A stretch of DNA of 64,000 nt, taken from the NCBI RefSeq assembly GCF_016909075.1, contig NZ_JAFBFC010000001.1, positions 930,001-994,000 on the forward strand, given 5' to 3'. Position numbers and translations under genes: made by a program. This DNA is from Priestia iocasae (GTDB lineage Bacteria; Bacillota; Bacilli; Bacillales; Bacillaceae_H). Below, one piece after another: positions 17,309-26,011 of the stretch (position 1 is the stretch's first letter; the number at the start of each line of letters is the position of its first letter). A model generated the notes under the pieces. It did not search any database. It was not told where the DNA came from and saw only the letters and a list, made by a program, of their open reading frames with translations.

Positions 17309-18445
17309 ATGTTGATATCATCCTCTGAAAGATTAACGGAGTTTCTTGATAATAATACGTCTCATTTTCTAAATTTCTGGAGAGAAAATATCTATATATC
17401 AAATAATGATTTATTTGTGGATGAAGTGGCGAGTAATGGTTTAGCGATGTATAAGTTAGTTCGAAAGCATATTCAAAGTCCGTTAACGGAAGATGAGATT
17501 AAAAGTCTAGCTTTTAAAGTTGCAAATGAACGTGTCAAAGCAAACATTAACATTGGCGACTTTGTATACAATGTTAATCTAGGGCGCAGTCTCATAGTTA
17601 AACATATTAATCAATCTGGCCTGCCAATTAACGAGTTACAGCTAGTTGTGGATGATATTAATTCATTATTTAATCGATTTTCATTCCACGCAGTAACGAA
17701 GTATACGGAATTAAAAGATCAAGAGATTCAAGAGAAGAATCAATTTATTAGTCAAACCCATAAAGATCGCCTTTCGCTTTTAGGACAAATGTCATCAAGC
17801 TTTGTACATGAGTTTCGGAATCCATTAACGGCTGTTATGGGGTTTATAAAATTATTAAAGGATGAAAATCCTAATTTGCGATATATTGATATTATCGACT
17901 ATGAGCTAGATCAGCTTAAATATCGAATTACACAGTTTCTTCATACGTCTAAGCAACAAATTGTTGATAAAGGAAAAGAAGAGGTGTCCTTTGCGAAACT
18001 CTTTCAAGAAATTCTTGACTTTATTTATCCCACAATGGTAGACGACTATGTAGATGTAATCACAGATATTGAAAAAGAATGTCAAGCTATTGCGAGTAAA
18101 GAAGAGTTAAAGCAAGTGTTTATTAATTTAATTTTAAATTCAATTGATGCTCTTAGGCAAAAGGAAAAGCCAAGGCAAATTTGTATTGATGTAAAAGAGC
18201 AGGAAGCTTGTATTGTTATTCAATTAACAAATAATGGTCCTCAAATTCCGCCTGATAAAATCAGTGTCATCTTTGAACCTTTTTACACAACGAAGGAATT
18301 AGGTACGGGAATTGGATTATATGTATGTAAGCAAATTATTGAAAAGCATGGTGGGACCATCACATGCTCATCAGATGAAGAGTTAACGACTTTTCATATT
18401 TACCTACCCAAAACATTTGAAAGTGAAAGAAAGCTCGCTTACTGA
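17309..18445 (+). CDS. Cytosolic sensor histidine kinase with HisK_N-type sensor domain
   Basis: The product has 379 residues and no membrane segment. Residues 1 to about 145 are helical and resemble the HisK_N/pXO1-118 sensor (a globin-like fold without heme) found in Bacillus sporulation kinases. The H-box follows, with phospho-acceptor His167 in FVHEFRNPLTAVMGF, then an HATPase domain with N-box NLILNSIDAL, F-box FEPFYTTK and G-box GTGIGLY. No response regulator is linked, as is usual for phosphorelay kinases that feed Spo0F. I prefer ATG 17309 (GGTG at five bases) over GTG 17294, which has no ribosome binding site. Assignment to sporulation control is inference. Confidence 0.8.
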   Translation: MLISSSERLTEFLDNNTSHFLNFWRENIYISNNDLFVDEVASNGLAMYKLVRKHIQSPLTEDEIKSLAFKVANERVKANINIGDFVYNVNLGRSLIVKHINQSGLPINELQLVVDDINSLFNRFSFHAVTKYTELKDQEIQEKNQFISQTHKDRLSLLGQMSSSFVHEFRNPLTAVMGFIKLLKDENPNLRYIDIIDYELDQLKYRITQFLHTSKQQIVDKGKEEVSFAKLFQEILDFIYPTMVDDYVDVITDIEKECQAIASKEELKQVFINLILNSIDALRQKEKPRQICIDVKEQEACIVIQLTNNGPQIPPDKISVIFEPFYTTKELGTGIGLYVCKQIIEKHGGTITCSSDEELTTFHIYLPKTFESERKLAY

Positions 18446-18494
18446 ATGGAAGAGGGTGTCATATGAATTTTTCGATGAAGAAAAACCATTTTAT

Positions 18495-18542
18495 AAAGTG
18501 TATCAAATGGATTGCCTTAGTCCATAGTGATACACTTTTTTA
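18495..18542 (+). terminator. Intrinsic terminator
   Basis: AAAGTGTATCA pairs with TGATACACTTT with an inner ATGGA/TCCAT stem and a trailing TTTTTT, after the histidine kinase. Confidence 0.88.
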
Positions 18543-18870
18543 TGTTGCGAACTATTACTATAGTATGATTAAACGTGATTAGAGAGTGTGTTTGATATGA
18601 TTAAAGTCACAGAATGTTGCGCTTATATCTTATAAACTAATAAAAGATAGAGTGTTTAAAATTGTTTTAGTGGGTAAAAAGAATTATATTGATAGCGACT
18701 TTACGTGCTCTTTTTATAAGTTTTTCAAAAAAGGTGTAATGATTAGATAGATTTTTTAGCAAAAAATGTTTCAGCTGATTGGGGCGAAAATCAGCTACTC
18801 TTTATTAAATGAAAAAAGATTATAAAAACAGCTTTTTATACTAAAAGCAACACATATAGGAGGAATCAAA
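18543..18870 (+). other. Non-coding gap upstream of hemAT with hairpin
   Basis: There is no gene here. A perfect 8-bp hairpin, AGCTGATT (18773-18780) with AATCAGCT (18789-18796), lies about 75 bases before the hemAT start. It could be a leader hairpin or an operator. I did not find a convincing SigD promoter, which would be expected for a chemoreceptor. Confidence 0.35.
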
Positions 18871-20169
18871 ATGGTTTTATCTTGGCGAATAAGAGAAGAA
18901 AAGAAGTCTTGGGTTGAAGAAGCAAAAAGAATGAACGTGTCTATTCAAGTGAATGAACAAAACGTGAGTGAAAAAATTCAAATGGTGAATCTTACAGAAC
19001 GTGATTTACAGTTAATCAAGTATCTTCAACCCCTAATCAATGAACATATTTCTTTGTTAGTAGACTCTTTTTATCAAACGGTTCTCCAAATTCCTCAACT
19101 TGAACAAATGATTCATACATACACACGCGTTGACCATTTGAAACATACGTTAAGCCAGCATCTTCTTGAACTATTTAGTGGAGAAATTGATGAAACATTT
19201 CTTCAAAAGCGACTTCGAGTAGCGAAGGCACATTATCGAATTGGTCTTAAGCCAGCTTGGTATATGGGGGCTTTTCAAAACATTCAGCATTCTTTATTTG
19301 AACTAGTTTTTCAGCGTATACCAATCAAAGAAGAAGCAAAATCGTTTATCCAAGCAGCTACAAAGCTCCTTAGTCTTGAACAGCAAATGGTGCTAGAAGC
19401 ATATGAAATTGAATATCGAAGTCACCAAGAACAGCAGTATGAATTGATTCGTCAGGAAGTAAGGGGGCGTATTTTAGACATTAGTGCAGAACTCGTTGCA
19501 TTGTCACAACAAACAAATGCAGCAGTTGAAACACTTATTCATAATAGTAGTAAGATGAATACGATGGTGGTTGAGAACAATGAAGAATTAGGAAGCGCGC
19601 AATCATTTACCGAAGAAGGCCAAAGTTACATGAACCAGTTAATTGATAATATTCAAACCATTGGTTCAAATACAAAAAACATGAATGATTCTGTTGAAAA
19701 GCTATCGAAAGCTTCTTCACAAATTACCTCTGTTATTAAAATTGTACAAGATATTGCTGATCAAACAAATTTACTTGCCTTAAACTCAGCAATTGAGGCA
19801 GCGAGAGCTGGTGAGCATGGTCGAGGATTTGCAGTAGTGTCAGATGAAGTTCGTAAATTAGCAGAGCAAACGAAAAAGTCTGTAGGAGAGATTCAAGAGC
19901 TTGTTAATAATTCAAATCAGTATACGGAATACGTATTTAATGCATTAAATAAAGTGAATGAAACGGTTATAATGGGAGATCAAACATCAAAGCAGACGAG
20001 TGAAGCGTTCTCAAATATTTCTAGCTCGATTCATACGAGTGTGAAAAAAGCAATGGCTGTAAAAGAACAAGTTCATCATCTTGTGAAAACTATTGAAGAG
20101 ATTGGACAGTCTACATCAGGTGTGGCAAAGTCAGCAGAGTATTTAAATGAAACAGCAAATATGAGCTAA
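18871..20169 (+). CDS. hemAT: HemAT heme-based aerotaxis transducer
   Basis: The product has 432 residues and no transmembrane segment. Residues about 30-190 are a globin-coupled sensor with proximal heme ligand His121 in AKAHYRIGL. The C-terminal half is a methyl-accepting signalling domain with the hairpin tip [17 protein letters not shown]. subtilis HemAT has the same length and layout. It binds oxygen at the heme and signals to CheA for aerotaxis from the cytosol. A strong AGGAGG lies upstream. It is transcribed alone, downstream of a sporulation-type kinase and upstream of the B12 operon, forming a run of gas/light/redox sensors. Confidence 0.93.
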   Translation: MVLSWRIREEKKSWVEEAKRMNVSIQVNEQNVSEKIQMVNLTERDLQLIKYLQPLINEHISLLVDSFYQTVLQIPQLEQMIHTYTRVDHLKHTLSQHLLELFSGEIDETFLQKRLRVAKAHYRIGLKPAWYMGAFQNIQHSLFELVFQRIPIKEEAKSFIQAATKLLSLEQQMVLEAYEIEYRSHQEQQYELIRQEVRGRILDISAELVALSQQTNAAVETLIHNSSKMNTMVVENNEELGSAQSFTEEGQSYMNQLIDNIQTIGSNTKNMNDSVEKLSKASSQITSVIKIVQDIADQTNLLALNSAIEAARAGEHGRGFAVVSDEVRKLAEQTKKSVGEIQELVNNSNQYTEYVFNALNKVNETVIMGDQTSKQTSEAFSNISSSIHTSVKKAMAVKEQVHHLVKTIEEIGQSTSGVAKSAEYLNETANMS

Positions 20170-20177
20170 TTTAATGG

Positions 20178-20210
20178 AAAACGACAGAAAAAATCTGTCG
20201 TTTTTCTTTG
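20178..20210 (+). terminator. Terminator of hemAT
   Basis: AAAACGACAG and CTGTCGTTTT make a 10-bp stem with a seven-base A/T loop and a T-tract. Confidence 0.9.
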
Positions 20211-20372
20211 TGTTTAACAGCGCAATAACCTTTACGATGAAATGCTTTTAAGAATAAATGACCTTCAACCCTTTAAACTTGACTTGAAAAAAGATAGAAT
20301 AAAAGATGTTACTTCTATTCTTTAGCGAAGTAGCGAGGAGGTATCTCCAAAAAAACTAGTTGGTGATAGCAT

Positions 20373-21050
20373 ATGAGAGTAGCAGTGAAACAATTAGCAG
20401 AGTTATTTCTTAAAGGGAAAGTAGAAGAGTCTCTAACTATAATGGAGCAATGGATTGAAAAAGAAGTACCTAGTATGGAAGTTTATGAAGAGCTTTTAAC
20501 TGAAACGATGTACCATATAGGAGAGCTGTGGGAAGAAAATCAAATTACCGTAGCTGATGAACACATTGCTTCAAATGTTTGTAAATATATCGCTTCAAAC
20601 TATGTAGCGGCCAAAAAAAAGAGTCACCTTGATCAAGAAAGGTTAAAAGTGAAGAACAAAGCAATGTTTTTCTGTGTGGACGAAGAAAAACATGATTTGG
20701 GTATACAGATGGTGTCGAATATATTTAAGGAAAGCAATTGGGATGTACGACTACTGGGAGCGAGCTTACCTCTCGAAGATGCATTATCCTTTGCTCGAAA
20801 ATGGCAACCGGATGTCATTGGTATGTCAGTAAGTATTGCCTATCATCTACCTTCAATCATCAACTATACAAATGAGCTTCAACAGCTCAGCTTTAAACCT
20901 ACTATTCTTGTTGGAGGTAGGTTGGCGAGAATCTATAATTTGAAAGAATATTGCACGGACAATACGCTTGTTTTTCAAAATTTAAAAGAGGTTCATAATT
21001 GGATTAATTATATAAGGGATGATGAGCATGGAGATGCAAGCAGTTTTTAA
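20373..21050 (+). CDS. Cobalamin-binding protein (CarH/MtaC-like, stand-alone)
   Basis: This is a 225-residue cytosolic protein. Residues 1-80 are the four-helix cap of B12-binding_2, with Trp53, nine residues, then Glu63-His64 (W-x9-EH), the pattern that sits over adenosylcobalamin in CarH/LitR photoreceptors. Residues about 90-215 are the Rossmann B12 domain, with His107 as lower cobalt ligand in E-x-H-x-x-G, MSVSIAY and VGGR. The position after the cap Trp, His in Thermus CarH, is Glu here. There is no MerR DNA-binding domain. The 3' end overlaps the following histidine-kinase gene, so the pair is translationally coupled. It is a likely B12 or light sensor feeding that kinase. Confidence 0.85.
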   Translation: MRVAVKQLAELFLKGKVEESLTIMEQWIEKEVPSMEVYEELLTETMYHIGELWEENQITVADEHIASNVCKYIASNYVAAKKKSHLDQERLKVKNKAMFFCVDEEKHDLGIQMVSNIFKESNWDVRLLGASLPLEDALSFARKWQPDVIGMSVSIAYHLPSIINYTNELQQLSFKPTILVGGRLARIYNLKEYCTDNTLVFQNLKEVHNWINYIRDDEHGDASSF

Positions 21051-22131
21051 CCGGTATGAAACCATACCATTTTCATACTTTTTACTTGATAGAAACCTAG
21101 ATATCCTTTCTGTATCGAAACATACGTTAAAACAATTTTATGAAGTAGAACATTTTTTAGATTTGATCGATATAGGTAGTCAACGAAAAGCGAGAAAGTT
21201 TTTATTGGAAACGCCTTCTCTCTATAAAATAGAGTTGAATTTGCGGACAAAATCAAATCCATATTCATTATTTGATGTATATACACAATATGAGCAAGAT
21301 CATATTCACTTATTTTGTATTAACAAAGATGATGATTTACGAGAAATTCAAAACGTAATGAGGACGTTAGAGCTAGATTTAATGAATAGCAATATGCTGT
21401 TAGTAGAAAAAAAAGCAGAATTAGAAAAGGCATTGCAAGAGATTAGAGAAGCGGCGATTAAGAATGATAATTTAGCAACAGTAGGTAAATTAGCAGCTAG
21501 TATCGCTCATGAAATTCGTAACCCCCTTACTACAGTAAAAGGATTTATTCAACTATTAAAACCGCACCTAGTAGCAATTGGAAAAGAAGAATATGCAGAC
21601 ATTGCAATCGATGAGATCAACCGCGCCAATGACATCATCTATGAATTTTTGAATGCATCTAAACCATCTCCACCTATTAAACAAACCATTTCCCTTTCAA
21701 AGATAATAAATGATATAGTGTTACTGTATGAAGGGGAAGCGACTATGAATAATTGTGTTCTTTCATACAAGGCAACCAAACATGATGTTCTTATCAACAT
21801 TGATGTAAAACAAGTGAAGCAAGTATTATTAAATGTCATAAAAAACGCAATTGATGCCATATTAGAAAGCAGTAATAAACAAAATGGACAAGTTTTCCTT
21901 TATACATTTCAGTGTGACCGCTATATTGAAATTTACATTCAAGATAATGGAAAAGGAATGGATGAGAAAGTTATTCAAAAGCTGTTTATGCCGTTTTTTA
22001 CAACAAAAGAAAAAGGGACAGGAATTGGACTTTCGGTTTGCCACAAAATTATCGAAGCACATGATGGGAAAATTGAAGTAGAAAGTCATGTTGGTAAAGG
22101 CTCTATATTCAAAATTACGCTACCATTATAA
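21028..22131 (+). CDS. Cytosolic sensor histidine kinase with PAS-like N terminus
   Basis: The product has 367 residues and no membrane segment. Residues 1-110 look like a degenerate PAS fold (YETIPFSYFLLDRNLDIL opening). A coiled coil at about 110-150 precedes the H-box, with His161 in IAHEIRNPLTTVKGF, and a full HATPase domain: NVIKNAIDA, DNGKGM, FFTTKEKGTGIGL. It resembles KinA/KinE-type sporulation kinases and has no cognate regulator nearby. ATG 21028 is preferred because AAGGG lies nine bases upstream; ATGs at 21019 and 21022 are too close. The gene overlaps the B12-binding gene by 23 bases, strongly suggesting that the B12 protein controls this kinase. Confidence 0.85.
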   Translation: MEMQAVFNRYETIPFSYFLLDRNLDILSVSKHTLKQFYEVEHFLDLIDIGSQRKARKFLLETPSLYKIELNLRTKSNPYSLFDVYTQYEQDHIHLFCINKDDDLREIQNVMRTLELDLMNSNMLLVEKKAELEKALQEIREAAIKNDNLATVGKLAASIAHEIRNPLTTVKGFIQLLKPHLVAIGKEEYADIAIDEINRANDIIYEFLNASKPSPPIKQTISLSKIINDIVLLYEGEATMNNCVLSYKATKHDVLINIDVKQVKQVLLNVIKNAIDAILESSNKQNGQVFLYTFQCDRYIEIYIQDNGKGMDEKVIQKLFMPFFTTKEKGTGIGLSVCHKIIEAHDGKIEVESHVGKGSIFKITLPL

Positions 22132-22158
22132 GTAGCAAACATGGAAAGGGAGTACAAC

Positions 22159-22464
22159 ATGTATATTGTACACTCAACTTTTTCAGTTCCAACTGAAAAA
22201 GCAGACGAAGTCATTTCTATCTATCATAATCGATCAGGTTTGGTTGATGCTGCTAAAGGATTTATCCGCTTTTTGTTGTTACAGAATGAAAAGAAAAACG
22301 GTGAATTAACGGTACATATGGAATGGGAGACAAAAGATGACTTCCTCACATGGGTACAAAGTGAAGACTATCGACGAATTCATGAATTAGAAAAAAAATA
22401 TCCCGATCAAGAACTAGCTTCAATCATTCCGTCTATTCAAAAGTTTAAGGTTGTGGCAGAATGA
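22159..22464 (+). CDS. ABM-domain monooxygenase-like protein
   Basis: This 101-residue ferredoxin-like alpha/beta barrel protein belongs to the antibiotic-biosynthesis-monooxygenase/HmoA type. The YIVHSTFSVPTEKADEVISIYHNR opening, GFIRFLLLQNE and VHMEWETKDDFLTWVQSEDY segments match. Members include heme-degrading IsdG/HmoA enzymes and small quinol monooxygenases; the heme-ligand His is not certain here. ATG 22159 has AAAGGGAG six bases upstream and is preferred over 22141. It lies 27 bases after the kinase and overlaps the next gene by four bases, so it is the third gene of the B12/kinase operon. Confidence 0.78.
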   Translation: MYIVHSTFSVPTEKADEVISIYHNRSGLVDAAKGFIRFLLLQNEKKNGELTVHMEWETKDDFLTWVQSEDYRRIHELEKKYPDQELASIIPSIQKFKVVAE

Positions 22465-22817
22465 TAAATTCTATCTACAAAGAATTATTGGATGAAGTCG
22501 TTCAAGAGATTTATGAAGCGTACCCAGATTTAATCAACCGCTATGGGGAACAAGGAAAGAAAAAATGTTTTGAAGACAATGTTCATCATATGAAACATTT
22601 AGAAACAACGTATGCACTTGGTGGCAATAGTCAATTTTTTACGGATTATGCGCTTTGGCTAAATGGTATACTTGTTCGTCATGGAATGGAAACGCGTCAT
22701 TTAATTGATAACTTTGAGCGTATCCAGCGTGTCGTACCGAAATATATTTCGAATCCCGAAAGAGAAGCGTTTATTCATTATCTTAACGAAGGAATTGCCA
22801 TTCTCAAAAACCGATAA
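22461..22817 (+). CDS. Small helical protein of the B12/kinase operon, function unknown
   Basis: This is a 118-residue, apparently all-helical cytosolic protein starting in an ATGA overlap with the ABM gene. It is rich in His (HHMKHLETTYALGG, RHGMETRHLI) with a recurring aromatic pattern (FFTDYALWLNGIL), as in the helical sensor or cap regions of some stressosome and B12-related proteins. I do not recognise a named family. Its invariable translation coupling to the operon suggests a partner or accessory sensor for the B12-binding protein or kinase; that is inference. A terminator follows 11 bases after the stop. Confidence 0.65.
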   Translation: MINSIYKELLDEVVQEIYEAYPDLINRYGEQGKKKCFEDNVHHMKHLETTYALGGNSQFFTDYALWLNGILVRHGMETRHLIDNFERIQRVVPKYISNPEREAFIHYLNEGIAILKNR

Positions 22818-22828
22818 TAAACATGAGT

Positions 22829-22881
22829 AAGGCTTGTCTGTTCTCTTGTGAATAATAGAAGAGAATGGACAAGCCTTTTTT
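22829..22881 (+). terminator. Terminator of the B12/kinase operon
   Basis: AAGGCTTGTC pairs with GACAAGCCTT, extended inside by TTCTCT/AGAGAA, with a TTTTT tail. The convergent GNAT gene also ends here. Confidence 0.9.
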
Positions 22882-22889
22882 GTCTGTTA

Positions 22890-23411
22890 TTAATTATGTG
22901 GGTACCATTTAATTTCGCCACATTTTTCTTCATAATCTACATCGATTTCAAAATCGTGCTTTTCATAAAAGTGAAGTAGACGATTTAAATGATCCCAATC
23001 ACGCTCTGCAAGGTCTCCTTTAATACATGGAACGTTATGCTTGAGCGCTACCTCCTTTAAATAATCCATACAAATAGATCCGTATCCTTTATTAGCAGGA
23101 CCTTTAATGTCTCCGATATGAATGGAATGATCATCTTGATACGTCGCATGAATGGAAAAATCCCATTGACCTCTAAATGAAGAATCACAATCCGTTAGCA
23201 TGATTTTGCACATATCTTGTGTTTCATCAGCGTACACAATGACCCAGCGATCTTCTTTTGATTGTTCAATGCCAATGACATCCCATTTTTTTGCAATTTC
23301 CTTCAAGTTATCTTGCATGCGAAATACTTGAAATTCTAAGTCTTCGAGATTTTCTTGTAACTCTTCGCGATTCGTTTCTTCTTCTTTTGTTCTTACTTGA
23401 CTCATGAACAT
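22890..23411 (-). CDS. GNAT-like N-acetyltransferase domain protein
   Basis: The product has 173 residues. An N-terminal coiled coil of about 45 residues (EEETNREELQENLEDLEF) is followed by a region with the GNAT pattern: the IGDIKGPANKGYGSICMDYL acetyl-CoA loop (here G-P-x-N-K-G-Y-G), then RLLHFYEKHDFEIDVD, the usual terminal helix-strand. The N-terminal domain carries WDVIGIEQSKEDRW of unknown role. Start ATG 23411 has AAAGGAAGG eight bases upstream; the longer TTG start at 23453 would lack one. The acceptor substrate is unknown. Confidence 0.7.
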   Translation of the reverse strand: MFMSQVRTKEEETNREELQENLEDLEFQVFRMQDNLKEIAKKWDVIGIEQSKEDRWVIVYADETQDMCKIMLTDCDSSFRGQWDFSIHATYQDDHSIHIGDIKGPANKGYGSICMDYLKEVALKHNVPCIKGDLAERDWDHLNRLLHFYEKHDFEIDVDYEEKCGEIKWYPHN

Positions 23412-23526
23412 CGAATACGCCTTCCTTTCGTTTTTGGCTTTATTACTCCGCAACTAGGAGGCAGGGTATATGATTGTTTACTCGTAAAGTTTTTCTATGT
23501 TTTACTAAAATCATCGTTCAATGACA

Positions 23527-23583
23527 AAATAAAAGGGAAAGACACAAGCTAGGGTAACTAGACGCTAGCAACGTTTCTTTCCC
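23527..23583 (-). terminator. Probable terminator of the 23696-24028 gene
   Basis: On the minus strand GGGAAAGA ... TCTTTCCC forms the base of a branched stem with an inner GCTAG/CTAGC pair, then TTTTATTTT. It lies 110 bases past the stop codon. Confidence 0.55.
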
Positions 23584-23695
23584 ATTATTTTCAATCATTG
23601 AGCAGAGCCCTGACTTTTTTCACAACGTTTTTAATCGTAACAAAGCAAAAAAAAGTTGTCAAACATTCTAAATAAAGCACGAGACCATTCTCATA

Positions 23696-24028
23696 CTAAA
23701 GTGCTAACTTCCTCGCTTTTTCGATATTTCCACGAACAAGCTTTAACTCTTGTCCATCTACAATAAGATTAATAAGAACACCGTTAAACACATCACCATT
23801 TTTCTTGCGATAATTAGATTGTAAATATTGAACGCGATACCACTTTTCGTCATATTGAAAATACATATAGCGCCCCCATGTATAATCGAGCCAAAACTTA
23901 GCCGTTTTTCCATTTACTTGTTTTGGGACATATCCCCACGTTCGTCCTTGATGTGTGAGAGCCATTTTTGGTCGAGAGGTATTAATCACTTTGTAATAAA
24001 GTTTATTGTTTAAATCATACAACATCAT
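23696..24028 (-). CDS. Uncharacterised aromatic-rich 110-residue protein
   Basis: This small protein has no signal peptide or membrane helix. It is rich in Tyr, Trp and Lys with alternating hydrophobic residues (KLYYKVINTSRPKMAL, TWGYVPKQVNGKTAKFWLDYTWGRYMYF), a pattern of short beta strands like an SH3- or WW-type barrel. I do not recognise a family. The start is preceded by GAGGTGAG. The gene stands alone, transcribed away from the secreted hydrolase gene. Confidence 0.6.
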   Translation of the reverse strand: MMLYDLNNKLYYKVINTSRPKMALTHQGRTWGYVPKQVNGKTAKFWLDYTWGRYMYFQYDEKWYRVQYLQSNYRKKNGDVFNGVLINLIVDGQELKLVRGNIEKARKLAL

Positions 24029-24180
24029 TATCGCTCACCTCACAAGATCTTCTTTTTACTAGTATAGTCACTCTCGTAATACATTAGACTAGTAAATTTC
24101 AAAAAATAATAGAGATAGGTCTTAATAACGATTGTGTATCCGAGAGTAAATCTGGTAATATTTTACTTGTATCATATAGT

Positions 24181-24194
24181 TGATAACGCTTACA
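24181..24194 (+). promoter_or_regulatory. cre (CcpA) site before the secreted hydrolase
   Basis: TGATAACGCTTACA matches the catabolite-response consensus TGWNANCGNTNWCA at all defined positions and lies 20 bases before the start codon, where CcpA binding would block expression when preferred sugars are present. Confidence 0.72.
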
Positions 24195-24213
24195 AAAAAG
24201 GTGTGAAAAAAGA

Positions 24214-25755
24214 ATGGTAAAGCGGTCATTCGTAGCATTGACTACGGCATCAGCATTGCTCTTTTCAAGTCCAGCAGTAAGCTTATTACAACATGAGGCG
24301 CATGCAGCTTATTCACCGGTTATACAGGGGGCGCATAGTGTGAAAGTAACGAAATTTAATGGTGAACAAGGCAATTGGTTAACAACGAAAAATCAAAAGC
24401 AATATGAAGCAGCCACTGTGTATGGAAACATCGGGTTAGCGCCTTATTTATGGGGCGATTCAAAAGATGGAACAGGCTGGTATCAAATGTACAAGCCTGC
24501 AGAAGTAACAGGTGTGCAAGTAAACGGTATGTTTGACGATGCGAAATTTGTGATTCGTGTACCTGATAATTGGAATGGAAAGCTAGTTGTCGCTGGCATT
24601 CCAGCGACACGCAATGAAACAGCGACTGATTTGTTATTTAGCGATTTTGTGTTAGCAAAAGGCTATGCATTTGCAGCAATTGATAAAGGAACACAAGGAG
24701 AAGAAGATCCAAACGATCCGTTGGCTAAAGTGAAAAATGCGCTCGTAGCAGAAGAAGATAGCCTTGCAGAATGGCACATGAGATTTAGACAAGTAACAAA
24801 AGCTGCGCACCGCTATTTAGAAGAAAATTATAAAGAGCGATTAATTTTAGCAAAAGACAAAAAGAATCCTGCTAGTAAACTCATTACAAAGGATCATAAA
24901 GTTCCAACGTATGCAATTGGTATTTCAAACGGTGGCTATGTTGTGCGTTATGCACTCGAGAATGATTCTCCTAAAAAGACAGGAGAGCCTGCGTTGTTCG
25001 ATGGTGGAGTTGATTGGGAAGGTGTATTATGGCGAGCAAATGAGCCAAACCTGATTTCATCCCTTACACCAGTTGTCAATCATGCACAAGAGGCTCTTTA
25101 CGGAACAGGAGAGCAAAAAGAAAAAGCAATGTCAGCATTATATAGGGCGGGTTTGCCTAAAGGATCAGAAAAACTATGGGCTTATCACGATCAAGTATAT
25201 TGGTTTGTTTCGTTAAATATTTATCGTGATGAATTTGATTCGAAAGCTCCGAAACGAATACCATGGCAACAGTATTTAAACTTTACATCAAGTGGAGTGC
25301 GTGACCGATCTTATGATTCTATCTTTAGAAAATATGATTATTTCTCACGACCAAAAAAGGTAAGAGAACACGTGAAATCCATTGAGAATACAGGAGATAT
25401 TAACGTTCCACTCATTAGCTTCACTGGAGAGTGGGATGCGCTTATTTTTCCAGATGTTCATGCCAAACCTTATGAAAAGCTTGTAAAGAAGGCTGGTAAA
25501 CAAAACCTTCATCGAATGTATATGATAGAGAAGGGCAATCATGTTGATAGTTTAGTATGGAATCCTGCAACTGACCCAGCTAGAGAAGTGCAGCCGCTAC
25601 TTCCATATGCACATCAATCATTTGATTTATTAGTAGATTGGGTAGAAAACAAACAAAACCCACCAAAGAGCCAGACCATTCCAACACCAACAGTTAATAC
25701 AAATGTTATTGATATTAAAACAGGAAATGAAGTACCGCCGAAATCGATTGAATAA
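24214..25755 (+). CDS. Secreted alpha/beta-hydrolase (tannase/3-hydroxybutyrate-oligomer hydrolase-like)
   Basis: The product has 513 residues with a Sec signal peptide ([19 protein letters not shown], then HEAHA, likely cleavage near residue 32). The mature enzyme shows an alpha/beta-hydrolase fold: [13 protein letters not shown] opening, nucleophile elbow G-I-S-N-G-G (Ser about residue 236), acid near [11 protein letters not shown], and catalytic His in [11 protein letters not shown]. The large size suggests a lid domain, as in tannase/feruloyl esterases and polyhydroxyalkanoate oligomer hydrolases. The true substrate is unknown. A perfect cre lies just upstream, fitting a role in scavenging an alternative carbon source outside the cell. 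Confidence 0.78.
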   Translation: MVKRSFVALTTASALLFSSPAVSLLQHEAHAAYSPVIQGAHSVKVTKFNGEQGNWLTTKNQKQYEAATVYGNIGLAPYLWGDSKDGTGWYQMYKPAEVTGVQVNGMFDDAKFVIRVPDNWNGKLVVAGIPATRNETATDLLFSDFVLAKGYAFAAIDKGTQGEEDPNDPLAKVKNALVAEEDSLAEWHMRFRQVTKAAHRYLEENYKERLILAKDKKNPASKLITKDHKVPTYAIGISNGGYVVRYALENDSPKKTGEPALFDGGVDWEGVLWRANEPNLISSLTPVVNHAQEALYGTGEQKEKAMSALYRAGLPKGSEKLWAYHDQVYWFVSLNIYRDEFDSKAPKRIPWQQYLNFTSSGVRDRSYDSIFRKYDYFSRPKKVREHVKSIENTGDINVPLISFTGEWDALIFPDVHAKPYEKLVKKAGKQNLHRMYMIEKGNHVDSLVWNPATDPAREVQPLLPYAHQSFDLLVDWVENKQNPPKSQTIPTPTVNTNVIDIKTGNEVPPKSIE

Positions 25756-25803
25756 GAAAGAGCTCACAAGTAAGAGAGTCGCTTGTGAGCTCTTTCTTAT
25801 TTT
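25755..25803 (+). terminator. Strong terminator
   Basis: AAGAAAGAGCTCACAAG pairs with CTTGTGAGCTCTTTCTT in a 17-bp stem directly after the stop codon, with a T-rich tail. Confidence 0.92.
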
Positions 25804-25821
25804 GAATCGTCTAATAATGAA

Positions 25822-25928
25822 AAGAGAGACTAGGACATAAGTGAGTAATACGAAGAAAAAAATTGATATGCAAAATCCCTTGACTCTCTATCCATTAATG
25901 TTACTGGGCTTTTTGTCTTATCCCCTTC
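25822..25928 (+). repeat. Dispersed intergenic repeat, copy A (internally deleted)
   Basis: About 105 bp that align with the reverse complement of 31061-31223. They share GACTAGGACATAA, an A-rich GAGTAA...GAAGAAAA segment, ATATGCAAAATCCCTTG, CTATCCATT, GTTACTGG and a TTTTGTCT...CCCCTT end. The second hairpin arm is missing, so this looks like an internally deleted copy. Both ends are kept as imperfect terminal inverted repeats. Confidence 0.75.
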
Positions 25929-26011
25929 TAAAAGCAGTTTTAAATGTTTAAATCCAAAGAGGAAGTGGAAAAGATGTAGCAATACACTACATATCATAGG
26001 AGGATGCTAAC

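Noticed and set aside
20221-20237. 17-base similarity between 20221 and 58669 (GCAATAAC...TTTACGA)
   Set aside because: With one mismatch, several such pairs are expected by chance in 64 kb of AT-rich DNA.
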